Source of the DNA: Variovorax davisae
GTDB lineage: Bacteria > Pseudomonadota > Gammaproteobacteria > Burkholderiales > Burkholderiaceae_C
Assembly (NCBI RefSeq): GCF_030316845.1
Contig: NZ_JASZYS010000019.1
Coordinates: forward strand, 1 to 64,000
Reading direction: 5' to 3'
DNA: 64,000 bases
Shown here: one piece after another, positions 16,749 through 25,722 of the stretch
Position numbering within the stretch: the stretch's first letter is position 1
Layout: each line of letters begins with the position of its first letter
Position numbers and translations under genes: made by a program
Notes under the pieces: generated by a model
The model's database searches: none
What the model was told of the DNA's origin: nothing
The model's input: the letters and a program-made list of their open reading frames with translations, nothing else

Positions 16749-17843
16749 ATGACAGCCCCCCTGCCACCGTCCGCCGCCGCCGCCCCCCGTCCCGAAGCAC
16801 CGGCCTGGGGCGACACGGCCCGCGCCAGCGCCTTCCAGCAATGGATGGCGCGCATTTCCGATCGCCACCATCTGCTGCCCGCGAGCGTGCGCCTGGCCTC
16901 GGCCGACGCCAGCTTCCGGCGCTATTTCCGCGTCGATGCGAGCGCCGGCGCGCCGACCCGGATCGTGATGGACGCGCCGCCCGCGCAGGAGAACAGCGCG
17001 CCTTTCGTGCAGGTCGCCCAGCTGATGGCCGAGGCCGGCGTGCGCGCGCCGCAGGTGCTCGAATGGGATCCGGCCGACGGCTTCCTGCTGCTCGACGACC
17101 TCGGCCGGCAGACGATGCTGGATGTCATCGATCCGGCCGACCCCGCGGCGGCACGGCCGCTCTACGACCAGGCCATCGATGCCCTGATCCGCTGGCAACT
17201 GGCGTCCAGGCCCGGCGTGCTGCCGCCCTACGACCGGGCGCTGCTGGAACGCGAACTGGCGCTGTTCCCCGACTGGTACATCGCGCGCCATCGCGGCGTC
17301 GCGGTCGAAGGCAAGCTGAAGGAGCGCCTGGAGCGCAGCTTCAAGGCCATCGTCGAGAACAACCTCGCGGCCGCGCCGGTCTACGTCCACCGCGACTTCA
17401 TGCCGCGCAACCTGATGGTCGGCGACGACGATGCGCTCGGCGTGCTGGACTTCCAGGATGCGGTGTACGGGCCGGTCACCTACGACATCGCGAGCCTGCT
17501 GCGCGATGCCTTCCTGAGCTGGGACGAGGAGTTCGTGCTCGACGTCACGGTGCGCTACTGGGAGCGGGCCCGCAAGGCCGGCCTGCCGGTCGATGCGGAC
17601 TTCGGCGCCTTCTACCGGGCGGTCGAATGGATGGGCCTGCAGCGCCACCTGAAGGTGGCGGGCATCTTCGCCCGGTTGACCCTGCGCGACGGCAAGCCGA
17701 AGTACCTGGCCGACACACCGCGTTTCATCGCCTACATCCGGGCCACCGCCGGGCGCTACCGCGAGCTGACGCCGCTGCTGCGCGTGATCGACGAGATCGA
17801 AGGCACGCAGGCCCTGAGCGGCTTTGCCTACGGACGCATGTGA
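16749..17843 (+). CDS. amgK: Aminoglycoside-phosphotransferase-family sugar kinase, AmgK-like (cell-wall recycling)
   Basis: In Pseudomonas, AmgK phosphorylates the anomeric position of N-acetylmuramate and N-acetylglucosamine, feeding peptidoglycan recycling that bypasses MurA. This 364-residue protein has the APH kinase fold with catalytic loop HRDFMPRNL (His214, Asp216, Asn221) and the metal-binding DFQDA (Asp234). Location next to lptD on the opposite strand is the usual amgK context. The partner uridylyltransferase gene murU normally follows, but here rsmE follows with a GTGA overlap. A TAGAAT -10 at 16734-16739 lies only 9 bases before the ATG, so the mRNA may be nearly leaderless. Confidence 0.8.
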   Translation: MTAPLPPSAAAAPRPEAPAWGDTARASAFQQWMARISDRHHLLPASVRLASADASFRRYFRVDASAGAPTRIVMDAPPAQENSAPFVQVAQLMAEAGVRAPQVLEWDPADGFLLLDDLGRQTMLDVIDPADPAAARPLYDQAIDALIRWQLASRPGVLPPYDRALLERELALFPDWYIARHRGVAVEGKLKERLERSFKAIVENNLAAAPVYVHRDFMPRNLMVGDDDALGVLDFQDAVYGPVTYDIASLLRDAFLSWDEEFVLDVTVRYWERARKAGLPVDADFGAFYRAVEWMGLQRHLKVAGIFARLTLRDGKPKYLADTPRFIAYIRATAGRYRELTPLLRVIDEIEGTQALSGFAYGRM

Positions 17844-18558
17844 CGGCGCGTTTCCACTGCGAGTCGGCGCTGGCCGCCGACAGCGCGCTGGTGCTGCCGG
17901 CGGGCGCCGCGCGTCACGTGCAGGTGCTGCGGATGCAGCCGGGCGATGCGCTCACGCTGTTCGACGGCCTCGGCGGCGAATACGCCGCGACCGTCGAGCG
18001 CATGGGCCGCAGCGAGGTCTCGGTGCAGGTCGGCGCGCACGCGGCTGTCGAGCGTGAGGCGCCGCATGCCATTCAACTGGCGGTCGGCATGCCGGCCAAC
18101 GAACGCATGGACTGGCTGGTCGAGAAGGCCACCGAACTCGGCGTGGCCGGCATCCAGCCCCTGATGACCGCGCACGGCGTGCTGCGGCTCAACAGCGAGC
18201 GCGCCGACAAGAAGCGGACCCACTGGGAAGCGATCGCGATCGCGGCCTGCGAGCAGTGCGGGCGCAACCGCGTGCCGGTGATCCATCCGGTGCGGACTTT
18301 CGGCGCCTGGCTGGACGCACCGCTGGGCGACGCCACGCGCTTCATCCTGAGCCTGGCAGCCGGCACCCGCGGCGTCGCCGGGGCCGCACAGGATCTGCAG
18401 CGCGGCGCCTGGGTGCTGAGCGGCCCGAGGGCGGCCTGAGCGCGGCCGAGGAACAAGCCGCGCTCGCGCAGGGCTTTGCACCGCTGACGCTCGGCCCGCG
18501 CGTGCTGCGCGCCGAAACCGCGGCGCTGGCCGCGCTGGTCGGGCTGGCCGGGGGCTGA
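17840..18558 (+). pseudogene. rsmE: 16S rRNA (uracil1498-N3)-methyltransferase RsmE, frameshifted
   Basis: SPOUT-class methyltransferase of 16S rRNA. The frame from GTG 17840 (GTGA overlap with amgK) encodes the PUA-like N-domain and most of the methyltransferase domain, including MPANERMDWLVEKATELGV and ACEQCGRNRVPV. It then stops at 18437-18439 just after VLSGP. Shifting by one base in the CCC at about 18424 continues without interruption to 18558: EGGLSAAEEQ...LTLGPRVLRAETAALAAL, the family's GPEGG and LGxRILRxETA SAM-binding motifs. So one C is missing from this sequence relative to an intact gene. Either the assembly has a homopolymer error or the gene is broken; no canonical slippery heptamer is present. 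Confidence 0.85.
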
Positions 18559-18560
18559 CG

Positions 18561-19931
18561 ATGGCACCACGCTCGACAGGGCCGAACCGGCGGTCCGCCA
18601 CCGCCCTCGTGGTCCTGGCCGTGGCCGCCCTGGCCTTCGGTGGCGCCCGGGCCCAGAACGCCGCGGTGGCGCCGACGCCGACCTACGTCCGCCCGGTGGT
18701 CGACCAGGTCTATGCGCAACTGCTGGCCGCGCCCGCGGTGCGCAAGCTGCTCGATGCCGTGAAGGCCGACCACGAGCGTTCGATCGAAGACCTGCGGATG
18801 CTCACCGAGATCGAGGCGCCGCCCTTCAAGGAACAGCGGCGCGCGGAGGCGTTCCTGGCCCGCATGAAGGCGCTGGGCCTCGCCGACGCCCGGATCGACG
18901 CCGAAGGCAACGTGATCGGCGTGCGCAAGGGCAGCGGCAACGGCCCGCGGCTGCTGGTCTCGGCCCATCTTGACACCGTCTTTCCGGCCGGCACCGACGT
19001 GCGCGTGAAAGAGCGCGACGGGCGGCTCCACGCGCCCGGCATTTCGGACGACACGCGCGCCCTGTCGGTGCTGCTGTCCTGGCTCAAGGTGCTCAACGAC
19101 CAGCAGGTGCGCACCGTCGGCGACCTGATCTTCGTGGGCAACGTGGGCGAGGAGGAACTGGGCAACCTGCGCGGCATGAAGGCCATCTTTCGCGACCACC
19201 TCGACATCGACGGCATGGTCGGGCTGGAGCCGGCGGCCGACGGCACGGTGCTGGTGCTCGGCACCGCCAGCCACCGCTACGAAGTGACATTCAAGGGCCC
19301 CGGCGGCCACAGCTACGGCGCCTTCGGCCAGGTGCCGAGCGCGGTCCATGGCATGGGGCGCGCGATCGCCCGGATCGCCGACATCGAAACCCCGGCCTCG
19401 CCGCGGACCACCTTCACGGTCGGCACCGTCGCCGGCGGCACTTCCGTCAACACCATCGCGCCCGACGCGCGCATGACGGTCGACATCCGCTCCGACGAAA
19501 TGGGTCCGCTGCTGGACACCGAGAAGAAGGTGCTGGCGGCCATCGACGAGGCGGTGGCGGCGGAGAACAAGCGCTGGAACGTGAGCACGCTGAGCGCGTC
19601 GACCCGGCTGATCGGCGACCGGCCCGGCGGGCGCACCCCGGCCGATTCGGTGATCGTCGAGGCGGTCGTGCGCTCGAACGCCGCCTTCGGCCACCGCACG
19701 CTGCTGGTGGGCGCCAGCACCGACGCCAACGTGCCGATGTCGCTCGGCATCCCGGCGATCACGATCGGCACCGGCGGCAAGACCGGGGGCTTTCACGCGT
19801 TGTCCGAATGGATCGACGTGACAGACGCCTGGCAGGGCGCGCAGAATGCCCTGGTGACCGTGCTCGGGCTGGTCGGCGTGCAGGGCGTGAGCGAACCCCT
19901 GCTGGCCCGGCGCCCGCCGCGAACCCGGTAG
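18561..19931 (+). CDS. Exported M20-family metallopeptidase (peptidase T-like)
   Basis: The 456-residue protein has a cleavable signal (about residues 1-32, after ARAQ), so it acts in the periplasm. The M20/M28 di-zinc catalytic core shows SAHLDTVFP (metal His and Asp), GISDDTRAL (bridging Asp), GEEELGNLRG (catalytic Glu pair), a dimerisation lid (about 240-350) starting at YEVTFKGPGGHSYG, and a final metal His in GGFHALSEW. It probably trims peptides or amino-acid conjugates. It starts 2 bp after the rsmE stop, so it may be co-transcribed. The exact substrate is not visible. Confidence 0.85.
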   Translation: MAPRSTGPNRRSATALVVLAVAALAFGGARAQNAAVAPTPTYVRPVVDQVYAQLLAAPAVRKLLDAVKADHERSIEDLRMLTEIEAPPFKEQRRAEAFLARMKALGLADARIDAEGNVIGVRKGSGNGPRLLVSAHLDTVFPAGTDVRVKERDGRLHAPGISDDTRALSVLLSWLKVLNDQQVRTVGDLIFVGNVGEEELGNLRGMKAIFRDHLDIDGMVGLEPAADGTVLVLGTASHRYEVTFKGPGGHSYGAFGQVPSAVHGMGRAIARIADIETPASPRTTFTVGTVAGGTSVNTIAPDARMTVDIRSDEMGPLLDTEKKVLAAIDEAVAAENKRWNVSTLSASTRLIGDRPGGRTPADSVIVEAVVRSNAAFGHRTLLVGASTDANVPMSLGIPAITIGTGGKTGGFHALSEWIDVTDAWQGAQNALVTVLGLVGVQGVSEPLLARRPPRTR

Positions 19932-19966
19932 CCCTCGTTCCACCCTTCCACATTCAGGAGCCCATC

Positions 19967-20452
19967 ATGGGATTGCTCGATTCGGTACTCGGTCAGGTGC
20001 TCGGCGGCGCGCAGCAGCAGCCTCAGGGCGGCGGCGGGCTCGGTGATCTCGGCGCGCTGCTCGGCGGCGCGGGCGGCTCGGCGGGCAACCTCGGCGGCCT
20101 GGCCGGCGCGCTCGGCGGCCTGCTCGCCAACAACGGCGAGCATGGCGGCCTGGGCGGGCTGGTCTCCAAGTTCGAACAGGCCGGCATGGGGGACGTCATC
20201 GGCTCCTGGGTCGGCAAGGGCGAGAACGCGCCGATCTCGGGCGGGCAGCTGCAGGACGTGCTGGGCAGCGATGCGATCTCCGGCATCGCCCAGAAGCTCG
20301 GCATCAACAGCGCGACCTTGCTGCCCCTGCTGGCCACCCTGCTGCCGACGCTGATCGACCATCTCACGCCCAAGGGCCAGGTGCCGGCCGAAGGGCTGGG
20401 CACGAACGACGACCTGCTGTCGTCGTTGAGCGGACTGCTCCAGAAAAGCTAG
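19967..20452 (+). CDS. YidB/DUF937 family protein
   Basis: A 161-residue protein with a Gly/Leu-rich N-terminal half of short repeats (LGGLLGG-like, about residues 15-70) and a C-terminal helical segment (KFEQAGMGDVIGSWVGKGEN, then GQLQDVLGSDAISGIAQKLGI) that is characteristic of DUF937/YidB. The ATG at 19967 has CAGGAG upstream. Function is unknown; E. coli YidB lies near gyrB, but no such linkage exists here. A hairpin terminator follows 31 bp after the stop. Confidence 0.85.
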   Translation: MGLLDSVLGQVLGGAQQQPQGGGGLGDLGALLGGAGGSAGNLGGLAGALGGLLANNGEHGGLGGLVSKFEQAGMGDVIGSWVGKGENAPISGGQLQDVLGSDAISGIAQKLGINSATLLPLLATLLPTLIDHLTPKGQVPAEGLGTNDDLLSSLSGLLQKS

Positions 20453-20483
20453 CGAAAGATCCGCCTCGACTTCGAGATCGAAC

Positions 20484-20507
20484 GGCGCCGCAAGGCGCCT
20501 TTTCTTT
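20484..20507 (+). terminator. Terminator after the YidB-like gene
   Basis: GGCGCC, loop GCAA, GGCGCC, then TTTTCTTT. The stem is short but fully GC and the T-tract is clear. Confidence 0.8.
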
Positions 20508-20565
20508 GGCGCGATGCGGCGGTAGGCCGTGATAGAACGGACCTCCTCCTTCACCCCCCAGGCCC

Positions 20566-21738
20566 ATGAACCGCAATCTCTGGCTGCTCGCCATCTGCCA
20601 AGGCCTGTTCCTCACGAACAACGTCACCTTCATCGCCATCAACGGCCTGGTCGGGCTCGCGCTGGCGCCGCGCGGCTGGATGGCGACCTTGCCGGTGATG
20701 GGCTACGTTGTGGGCGGCGCGCTGGCCACGGGGCTGGTGGCACGCACCCAGCAGCGCTGGGGGCGGCGGCGCTCGTTCCAGATCGGGATCGCGGTGGCCT
20801 TCGGGTCGGCGCTGCTGTGCGCCCAGGCCGCGGTCTGGCAAGAGTTCTGGCTGCTGTGCGCGGCCACCGTGGTGGCGGGCTACTACAACGCCAACGCCAG
20901 CCTCTACCGATTCGCCGCGGCCGAGCTCGCGCGGCCCGAATGGCGCGAAAAGGCGGTCTCGCTCGTGATGGCGGGCGGCCTGCTCGGCGCGGTGGCGGGC
21001 CCGAACCTGGCCGCCGTCACGCGCCACTGGTTCGCGGTGCCCTTCGCCGGCGCCTACCTGGCCCTGGCGGGGGTAGCGCTGCTGTCGCTGGTGCTGATGC
21101 AGTTCATCGAATTCCCGCTGTTGGCGGCCCGTTCCGCGGCGCAGGGCGGGCGTCCGCTGGCCGTGCTGGCACGCCAGCCGGTGTTCATCGTGGCCGCCGT
21201 GGCGGGCGCGCTCGGCTTCGGCGTCATGAACCTGCTGATGGCCGCGACCCCGATCGCCATGCAGGTCTGCAGCCTGCCCTTCGAGGACGTCGCCCTGGTG
21301 CTCGAGTGGCACGTGATCGGCATGTTCGCGCCGGGCTTCTTCACCGGCCACCTGATCCGCAGGCTCGGCGTGCTGCCGGTCATGGGCGTGGGGCTGGCGC
21401 TCAACCTGGGCTGCATCGCGGTGGCGCTGTCGGGCGTGGACCTGCACCAGTTCCTGATCGCGCTGTTCCTGCTCGGCGTCGGCTGGAACTTCCTTTTCAC
21501 GGGCAGCACCACGCTCTCGCTCACGGCCTACACCCCCGAGGAGCGCGACCGCGCGCAGGGTGCGCTCAACTTCTGCATCTTCGCGACACTGGCGCTGAGT
21601 TCGTTCGCGTCGGGCGTGCTGGTCACGACCCAGGGCTGGCGGCTGCTCAACCTGGGATCGCTGCTGCCGGTGCTGCTGACCGGCGCCGCTCTGCTGTGGC
21701 TGGCGCGATACCGCCGCCGCGCCGCCGCCGCGGCCTAG
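20566..21738 (+). CDS. MFS transporter
   Basis: Inner-membrane carrier of 390 residues with about 12 hydrophobic helices in two halves. The loop 2-3 signature region reads LVARTQQRWGRRRSF, typical of the major facilitator superfamily, with charged cytoplasmic loops at the half boundary (about residues 185-200). The absence of a binding-site motif I know leaves the substrate open; the closest general type is the YcaD/MFS_1 group. Its TAG stop shares a CTAG palindrome with the stop of the convergent hydrolase gene, so the two genes overlap by 4 bp. Confidence 0.85.
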   Translation: MNRNLWLLAICQGLFLTNNVTFIAINGLVGLALAPRGWMATLPVMGYVVGGALATGLVARTQQRWGRRRSFQIGIAVAFGSALLCAQAAVWQEFWLLCAATVVAGYYNANASLYRFAAAELARPEWREKAVSLVMAGGLLGAVAGPNLAAVTRHWFAVPFAGAYLALAGVALLSLVLMQFIEFPLLAARSAAQGGRPLAVLARQPVFIVAAVAGALGFGVMNLLMAATPIAMQVCSLPFEDVALVLEWHVIGMFAPGFFTGHLIRRLGVLPVMGVGLALNLGCIAVALSGVDLHQFLIALFLLGVGWNFLFTGSTTLSLTAYTPEERDRAQGALNFCIFATLALSSFASGVLVTTQGWRLLNLGSLLPVLLTGAALLWLARYRRRAAAAA

Positions 21739-22562
21739 CCGATCGGGAAGCGGGCATCGAGCCAGGCCCGCAGGGCGTCGAACACCGGTTCGGCATCGCG
21801 CTCGTTGAAGATCTCGTGGTAGAGCGCCGGGAAGCAGTGGCTGCGGACGATCGGCGGCGGCGCCGCATCGGCGAAGGCCCGGCTGCCAGCCGGGTTCACC
21901 AGCCGATCGTCGCCGGCATAGAGCAGCAAGGTGGGCACCTGCCAGCCAGGCGCCGCCGCCAGCACGGCAGTGCCCTCGTCGGCCAGGAAGCGTGCCAGCC
22001 GGGCGCCGATGCGGTCGTGGCACAGCGGATCGGCCCGGTAGGCCTCGGCCACCGGGCGCGCGTGCGAGAGGAAGTCGAGTTCGAGCCCGTTGCCCACGCG
22101 CAGGCCGGGTGCCACGCGCGACAAGGTGGCGACCAGCAGCTTCTGGAAGGCGCTGAGTCCGGCGTCGAGCGCCGGTGAGGACAGCACCAGCGCGTCGATC
22201 TTTCGCAGCCCGCGCGCCACGGCGCTGGCCGCCACCAGGCCGCCCAGGCTGTGGCCGAGCAGCACCAGCGGCAATCCGGGGAAGGCATTGCGGGTGTCGT
22301 CGATCACCAGCGCCAGGTCGTCGAGCAGCCGGGCCGGGGTCGGCAGGCCGCCGCGGGCGCCGCTCGATCCGCCATGCCCGTGGTGGTCGGCGGCGCGCGC
22401 CGCGAAGCCCCAGGCGTTGAGCCGCTCGGCGAGCGGGCCATAGCGCCCCGCGTGCTCGCCCAGGCCGTGCACCAACAGGACGACAGCCCGGGCCGCACCG
22501 GCCGCCAGCGGCCAGTCGTGCAGCGCGAGCGTCTCGCCGTCGGGCGTGCGCAGGGTCGTCAA
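21735..22562 (-). CDS. Alpha/beta hydrolase, monoacylglycerol-lipase-like
   Basis: The 275-residue serine hydrolase has an oxyanion motif VLLVHGLGEHAGRY, nucleophile elbow GHSLGG (Ser near residue 104), catalytic Asp in LLYAGDDRLV and catalytic His in ALYHEIFNE, giving the full triad of the Hydrolase_4/monoglyceride lipase group. No signal peptide is visible. No ATG opens it; I chose the TTG at 22562, which overlaps the TGA of the upstream M20 dipeptidase gene (TTGA), pointing to coupled translation. Its role is probably esterase or lysophospholipase activity; the natural ester is unknown. Confidence 0.85.
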   Translation of the reverse strand: MTTLRTPDGETLALHDWPLAAGAARAVVLLVHGLGEHAGRYGPLAERLNAWGFAARAADHHGHGGSSGARGGLPTPARLLDDLALVIDDTRNAFPGLPLVLLGHSLGGLVAASAVARGLRKIDALVLSSPALDAGLSAFQKLLVATLSRVAPGLRVGNGLELDFLSHARPVAEAYRADPLCHDRIGARLARFLADEGTAVLAAAPGWQVPTLLLYAGDDRLVNPAGSRAFADAAPPPIVRSHCFPALYHEIFNERDAEPVFDALRAWLDARFPIG

Positions 22563-24052
22563 GCGGCGGCGCTGCGGGCGACCGGCAGCGCGGCGATCAC
22601 CTCGGCCACCGCGGCCGTCAGCTTCTTCGCATAGGGCACGTGCAGGAATTCGTTCGGGCCGTGGGCGTTGCTCTTCGGGCCCAGCACGCCGCACACCATC
22701 ATCTGCGCCTTCGGGAAGCCCTGGCTCAGCATGTTCATGAGCGGGATCGTCCCGCCCTGGCCGATGTAGCCGCAGTCGGCGCCGAAATGGGCTTGCGAAG
22801 CGGCGTTCAGCGCGCGTTCGAACCAGGAGGTGGTCTCGGGCGCGTTCCAGCCGGTGGCGCCGCCGCCGCTGTCGAACGTGACCTTGGCCTGGTACGGCGC
22901 GTTGTCCTCGAGCAGCTGCTTGAGCTGCTGCACCGCCTGGTCGGCATCGACCAGCGGCGGCAGGCGCAGCGAGAGCTTGAAGGCGGTGTAGGGGCGCAGC
23001 ACGTTGCCGGCGTCCTTCAGCGCCGGGAAGCCCTCGGCGCCGGTGACCGACAAGGTCGGCTTCCAGGTGCGGTTGAGCAGGGCTTCCAGCGGGTCGGTGG
23101 TGGTCGGCAGGGCGAAGGTGGTCGAACCGCCGCAGTCGTAGTGCGCCCACGGAAAGCGCTTGTAGACCTCCTCGCCGAGGATCGCGGCGGTGGCGCGCGC
23201 CTGGGCGAGGCGTTCGGCGGGCACTTCGCAGTGGAAGCTCTCGGGCAGCAGCCGGCCGGTCTTGCTGTCCTCGAGGCGGTCGAGCACCTGCCGCATGATG
23301 CGGAAGCTCGACGGCACCAGGCCCGAGGCATCGCCGGAATGGATGCCTTCGGTCAGGATCTCGACCTTGAGCGTGCCGCTGGCCATGCCGCGCAGGGAGG
23401 TCGTGAGCCAGAGCTGGTCGTAGTTGCCGGCGCCCGAATCGAGGCAGATGACGAGCGACACCTCGCCCAGGCGCGGGCGCAGCGCGTCGACATACGGCAG
23501 CAGGTCGTAGGAGCCGGATTCCTCGCAGGTCTCGATCAGGCCGACGATCCGCGGATGGGCCGCGCCCTGGGCCTTGAGCGCCTGCAGCGCCGCCACGCTG
23601 GCATAGACCGCGTAGCCGTCGTCGGCGCCGCCGCGGCCATAGAGCAGGCCGTTCTCGTACTTGGGCGTCCACGGGCCCCGGTCGTTGCGCCAGCCGGTGA
23701 ACTCGGGCTGCTTGTCGAGGTGGCCGTACATCAGCACGGTCTCCTTCATGTCGGTGCCGCTGGCGGGCACTTCGAAGAACAGCACCGGCGTGCGGCCTTC
23801 GAGGCGCACGATCTCGAGCCGGAGGCCTTCGACCTTCTGGGCTTCGACCCAGGCGGCCGCGTTGCGCAGCACGGTTTCGAGGTGGCCGTTGCGCGACCAG
23901 TCCTGGTCGAAGCCCGGCGACTTGGCGGGGATGGCGATGTAGTCGCTGAGCTGCTTGACGATGTCGCGGTCCCATTGGGACGAGACATCGGCCAGTGCGC
24001 GGCCGGCGTCGAGCAGTCCGGCCGGGATTTCACGGTGGAGGGGGGCGTTCAT
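22559..24052 (-). CDS. M20 family dipeptidase
   Basis: Cytosolic di-zinc peptidase of 497 residues. Metal and catalytic motifs are visible: MYGHLDKQP (about residue 110), GGADDGYA (bridging Asp), ETCEESGSYDL (catalytic Glu and metal Glu), LDSGAGNYDQ, and a C-terminal HGPNEFLHV with the last metal His. The lid domain (about 215-370) includes EGIHSGDASG. This arrangement matches the CNDP/ArgE-like M20A dipeptidases of proteobacteria. The start is ATG 24052. It is the first gene of a two-gene unit with the alpha/beta hydrolase and is divergent from the DUF72 gene (120 bp between starts). Confidence 0.9.
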   Translation of the reverse strand: MNAPLHREIPAGLLDAGRALADVSSQWDRDIVKQLSDYIAIPAKSPGFDQDWSRNGHLETVLRNAAAWVEAQKVEGLRLEIVRLEGRTPVLFFEVPASGTDMKETVLMYGHLDKQPEFTGWRNDRGPWTPKYENGLLYGRGGADDGYAVYASVAALQALKAQGAAHPRIVGLIETCEESGSYDLLPYVDALRPRLGEVSLVICLDSGAGNYDQLWLTTSLRGMASGTLKVEILTEGIHSGDASGLVPSSFRIMRQVLDRLEDSKTGRLLPESFHCEVPAERLAQARATAAILGEEVYKRFPWAHYDCGGSTTFALPTTTDPLEALLNRTWKPTLSVTGAEGFPALKDAGNVLRPYTAFKLSLRLPPLVDADQAVQQLKQLLEDNAPYQAKVTFDSGGGATGWNAPETTSWFERALNAASQAHFGADCGYIGQGGTIPLMNMLSQGFPKAQMMVCGVLGPKSNAHGPNEFLHVPYAKKLTAAVAEVIAALPVARSAAA

Positions 24053-24172
24053 GGAGTTCTCCGCGGGATCGGGACGACGATGTTAGTGCGTCTTGCCGCC
24101 TCGTGCCCGGATGGCGCCGCCGCGCCGGTTGCGATCAAAATGCGGGCTTCGCCACAGCGACCGAGGCCAGCC

Positions 24173-25003
24173 ATGAGCGCGCGCACCGACAAGGACTCTC
24201 CATCGACCCCGCCGCGCATCCGGGTCGGCATCGGCGGCTGGACCTACGAGCCCTGGCGCGACAACTTCTACCCGGCCAAGCTGCCTCACGCCCAGGAGCT
24301 GAGCTACGCCAGCCGGCAGCTCACGGCGATCGAGGTCAACGGCACCTACTACAGCACCATGAAGCCGGCCAGCTTCAAGAAATGGCACGACGAGACGCCG
24401 GAGGGCTTCATGTTCTCGCTCAAGGCCTCGCGCTTCGCGACCAACCGCAAGCTGCTCGCGACCGCCGGCGAGTCGATCGCGCGCTTCATCGACAGCGGCA
24501 TCGAGGAGCTCGGCGACAAGCTCGGGCCGATCGTCTGGCAGTTCATGCCGACCAAGGCCTTCGACGCCGAAGACTTCGCGGGCTTCCTGGCGCTGCTGCC
24601 GAAGAAGGCGGGCAGCCGCGCGCTGCGCCACGTGATGGACGTCCGGCACGAGAGCTTCAAGGCGCCCGAGTACCTCGCGCTCGCGCGCAAGCACAAGGTG
24701 GCGACCGTGTTCACCGACTCGGACAAGTTTCCGTCGTTCGCCGACCTGACGGGCGACTTCGCCTACGCGCGGCTCATGAACAGCGACGCGGCCCAGAAGA
24801 CCGGCTACGCGCCGAAGGCGCTCGATGCCTGGGCCAAGCGTGCGCGCACCTGGGCCGCAGGCCAGACGCCGGCGGCGCTGCCGCATGTCGAGGACGGCGC
24901 GCCGAAGGCCGGCAAGGCCCGCGACGTGTTCGTCTTCTTCATCAACGGCGCAAAAGAAAAGGCACCCGCGGCTGCGAGTGCCTTGATCGAACGGTTGGGC
25001 TGA
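24173..25003 (+). CDS. DUF72 family protein (YecE-like)
   Basis: A 276-residue cytosolic TIM-barrel protein of the DUF72/YecE family. Diagnostic segments are VGIGGWTYEPWRDNFYP near the N-terminus, IEVNGTYYSTMKPASFKKW, FMFSLKASRF, and a C-terminal VFVFFINGAKEKAP. The start is ATG 24173. The biochemical function of DUF72 is unknown. The 3' end of the gene overlaps, on the other strand, the terminator of the bactofilin gene, so the hairpin is embedded in its last codons. Confidence 0.88.
   Translation: MSARTDKDSPSTPPRIRVGIGGWTYEPWRDNFYPAKLPHAQELSYASRQLTAIEVNGTYYSTMKPASFKKWHDETPEGFMFSLKASRFATNRKLLATAGESIARFIDSGIEELGDKLGPIVWQFMPTKAFDAEDFAGFLALLPKKAGSRALRHVMDVRHESFKAPEYLALARKHKVATVFTDSDKFPSFADLTGDFAYARLMNSDAAQKTGYAPKALDAWAKRARTWAAGQTPAALPHVEDGAPKAGKARDVFVFFINGAKEKAPAAASALIERLG
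24952..24984 (-). terminator. Terminator of the bactofilin gene embedded in the DUF72 coding region
   Basis: On the minus strand AAGGCAC, a 12-base loop and GTGCCTT form a hairpin followed by TTCTTTT. It lies 38 bp past the bactofilin stop, inside the last codons of the convergent DUF72 gene. Confidence 0.7.
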
Positions 25004-25022
25004 GGCCCCGCGGGGCCGGCGC

Positions 25023-25562
25023 TCAGGCCGCGGCTTGCAGGGTCGCGGCGGGCTTGGCAGCGCTGCCCGACGCGGCCGAGGTGCCGAAGCTGATCTCGCC
25101 CGACAGCTGGCCGCCTTCTTCGACGACGATCTTGCCGTAGCGGATCTTGCCGGTGACCTTGCCGGTCGAGTGGATCACGAGCTTTTCGCGCACCGTCAGG
25201 TTGCCGTCGAACAGGCCGCGGATCTCGGCGATGTCGATTTCGGCCGAGCCCTTGAAGGCACCTTGTTCGGCGATCTGCATGACGCGCGAATCCATGGTGG
25301 CTTCGACCAGGCCTTCGACCACCAGCGTGTCGCAATCCGTGATCTCGACGCCCTTGAGCTTGATGTTGGGGCCGACGGTGAGCTTGCTGCCGCCTTCCTT
25401 GGCGACGCTGGCGGCGGCGTTGGCGGCCTGGGTCGTGAGCGTCGACGGATTGACCGGCGTGCCCGAGAGATTGGTGTTCGAACCCATCAGCGGCGCGGGA
25501 CGGGAAGTAAGACTTTCGGCTTCGCGATCGCGTTTACCGAAGAAGGGGGACTGTGTGGCCAA
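25023..25562 (-). CDS. Bactofilin
   Basis: Bactofilins polymerise without nucleotide into filaments and localise cell-wall or envelope proteins. The 179-residue protein has a DUF583 right-handed beta-helix (about residues 65-165) with the repeated hydrophobic-Gly rhythm seen in VVEGLVEATM, GAFKGSAEIDIAEIRGLFDG, LVIHSTGKVTGKI and VVEEGGQLSGEI. Disordered N- and C-terminal tails flank it, as is usual. I chose the TTG at 25562, with GAGGAGC about 6-12 bases upstream; a GTG further up (25610) has no such site. It is monocistronic, ended by a terminator inside the DUF72 gene. Confidence 0.9.
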   Translation of the reverse strand: MATQSPFFGKRDREAESLTSRPAPLMGSNTNLSGTPVNPSTLTTQAANAAASVAKEGGSKLTVGPNIKLKGVEITDCDTLVVEGLVEATMDSRVMQIAEQGAFKGSAEIDIAEIRGLFDGNLTVREKLVIHSTGKVTGKIRYGKIVVEEGGQLSGEISFGTSAASGSAAKPAATLQAAA

Positions 25563-25722
25563 TGGGTAGCTCCTCAAAACGTCTATCGTAAGAACGACAT
25601 TTCGCCTCACCGCACTTCATTGCGCAAGAGGCGTAACTGAATAAATCGGGCTCGGCGGTGAATCGCGAACTTTCGCCTTCTGTTTGCGGCCACGCCCGGT
25701 GAAAGATCGGCAACTTGCCCGC

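Noticed and set aside
18420..18440. Programmed -1 frameshift in rsmE
   Set aside because: No canonical slippery heptamer and no clear stimulatory structure; a one-base indel is simpler.
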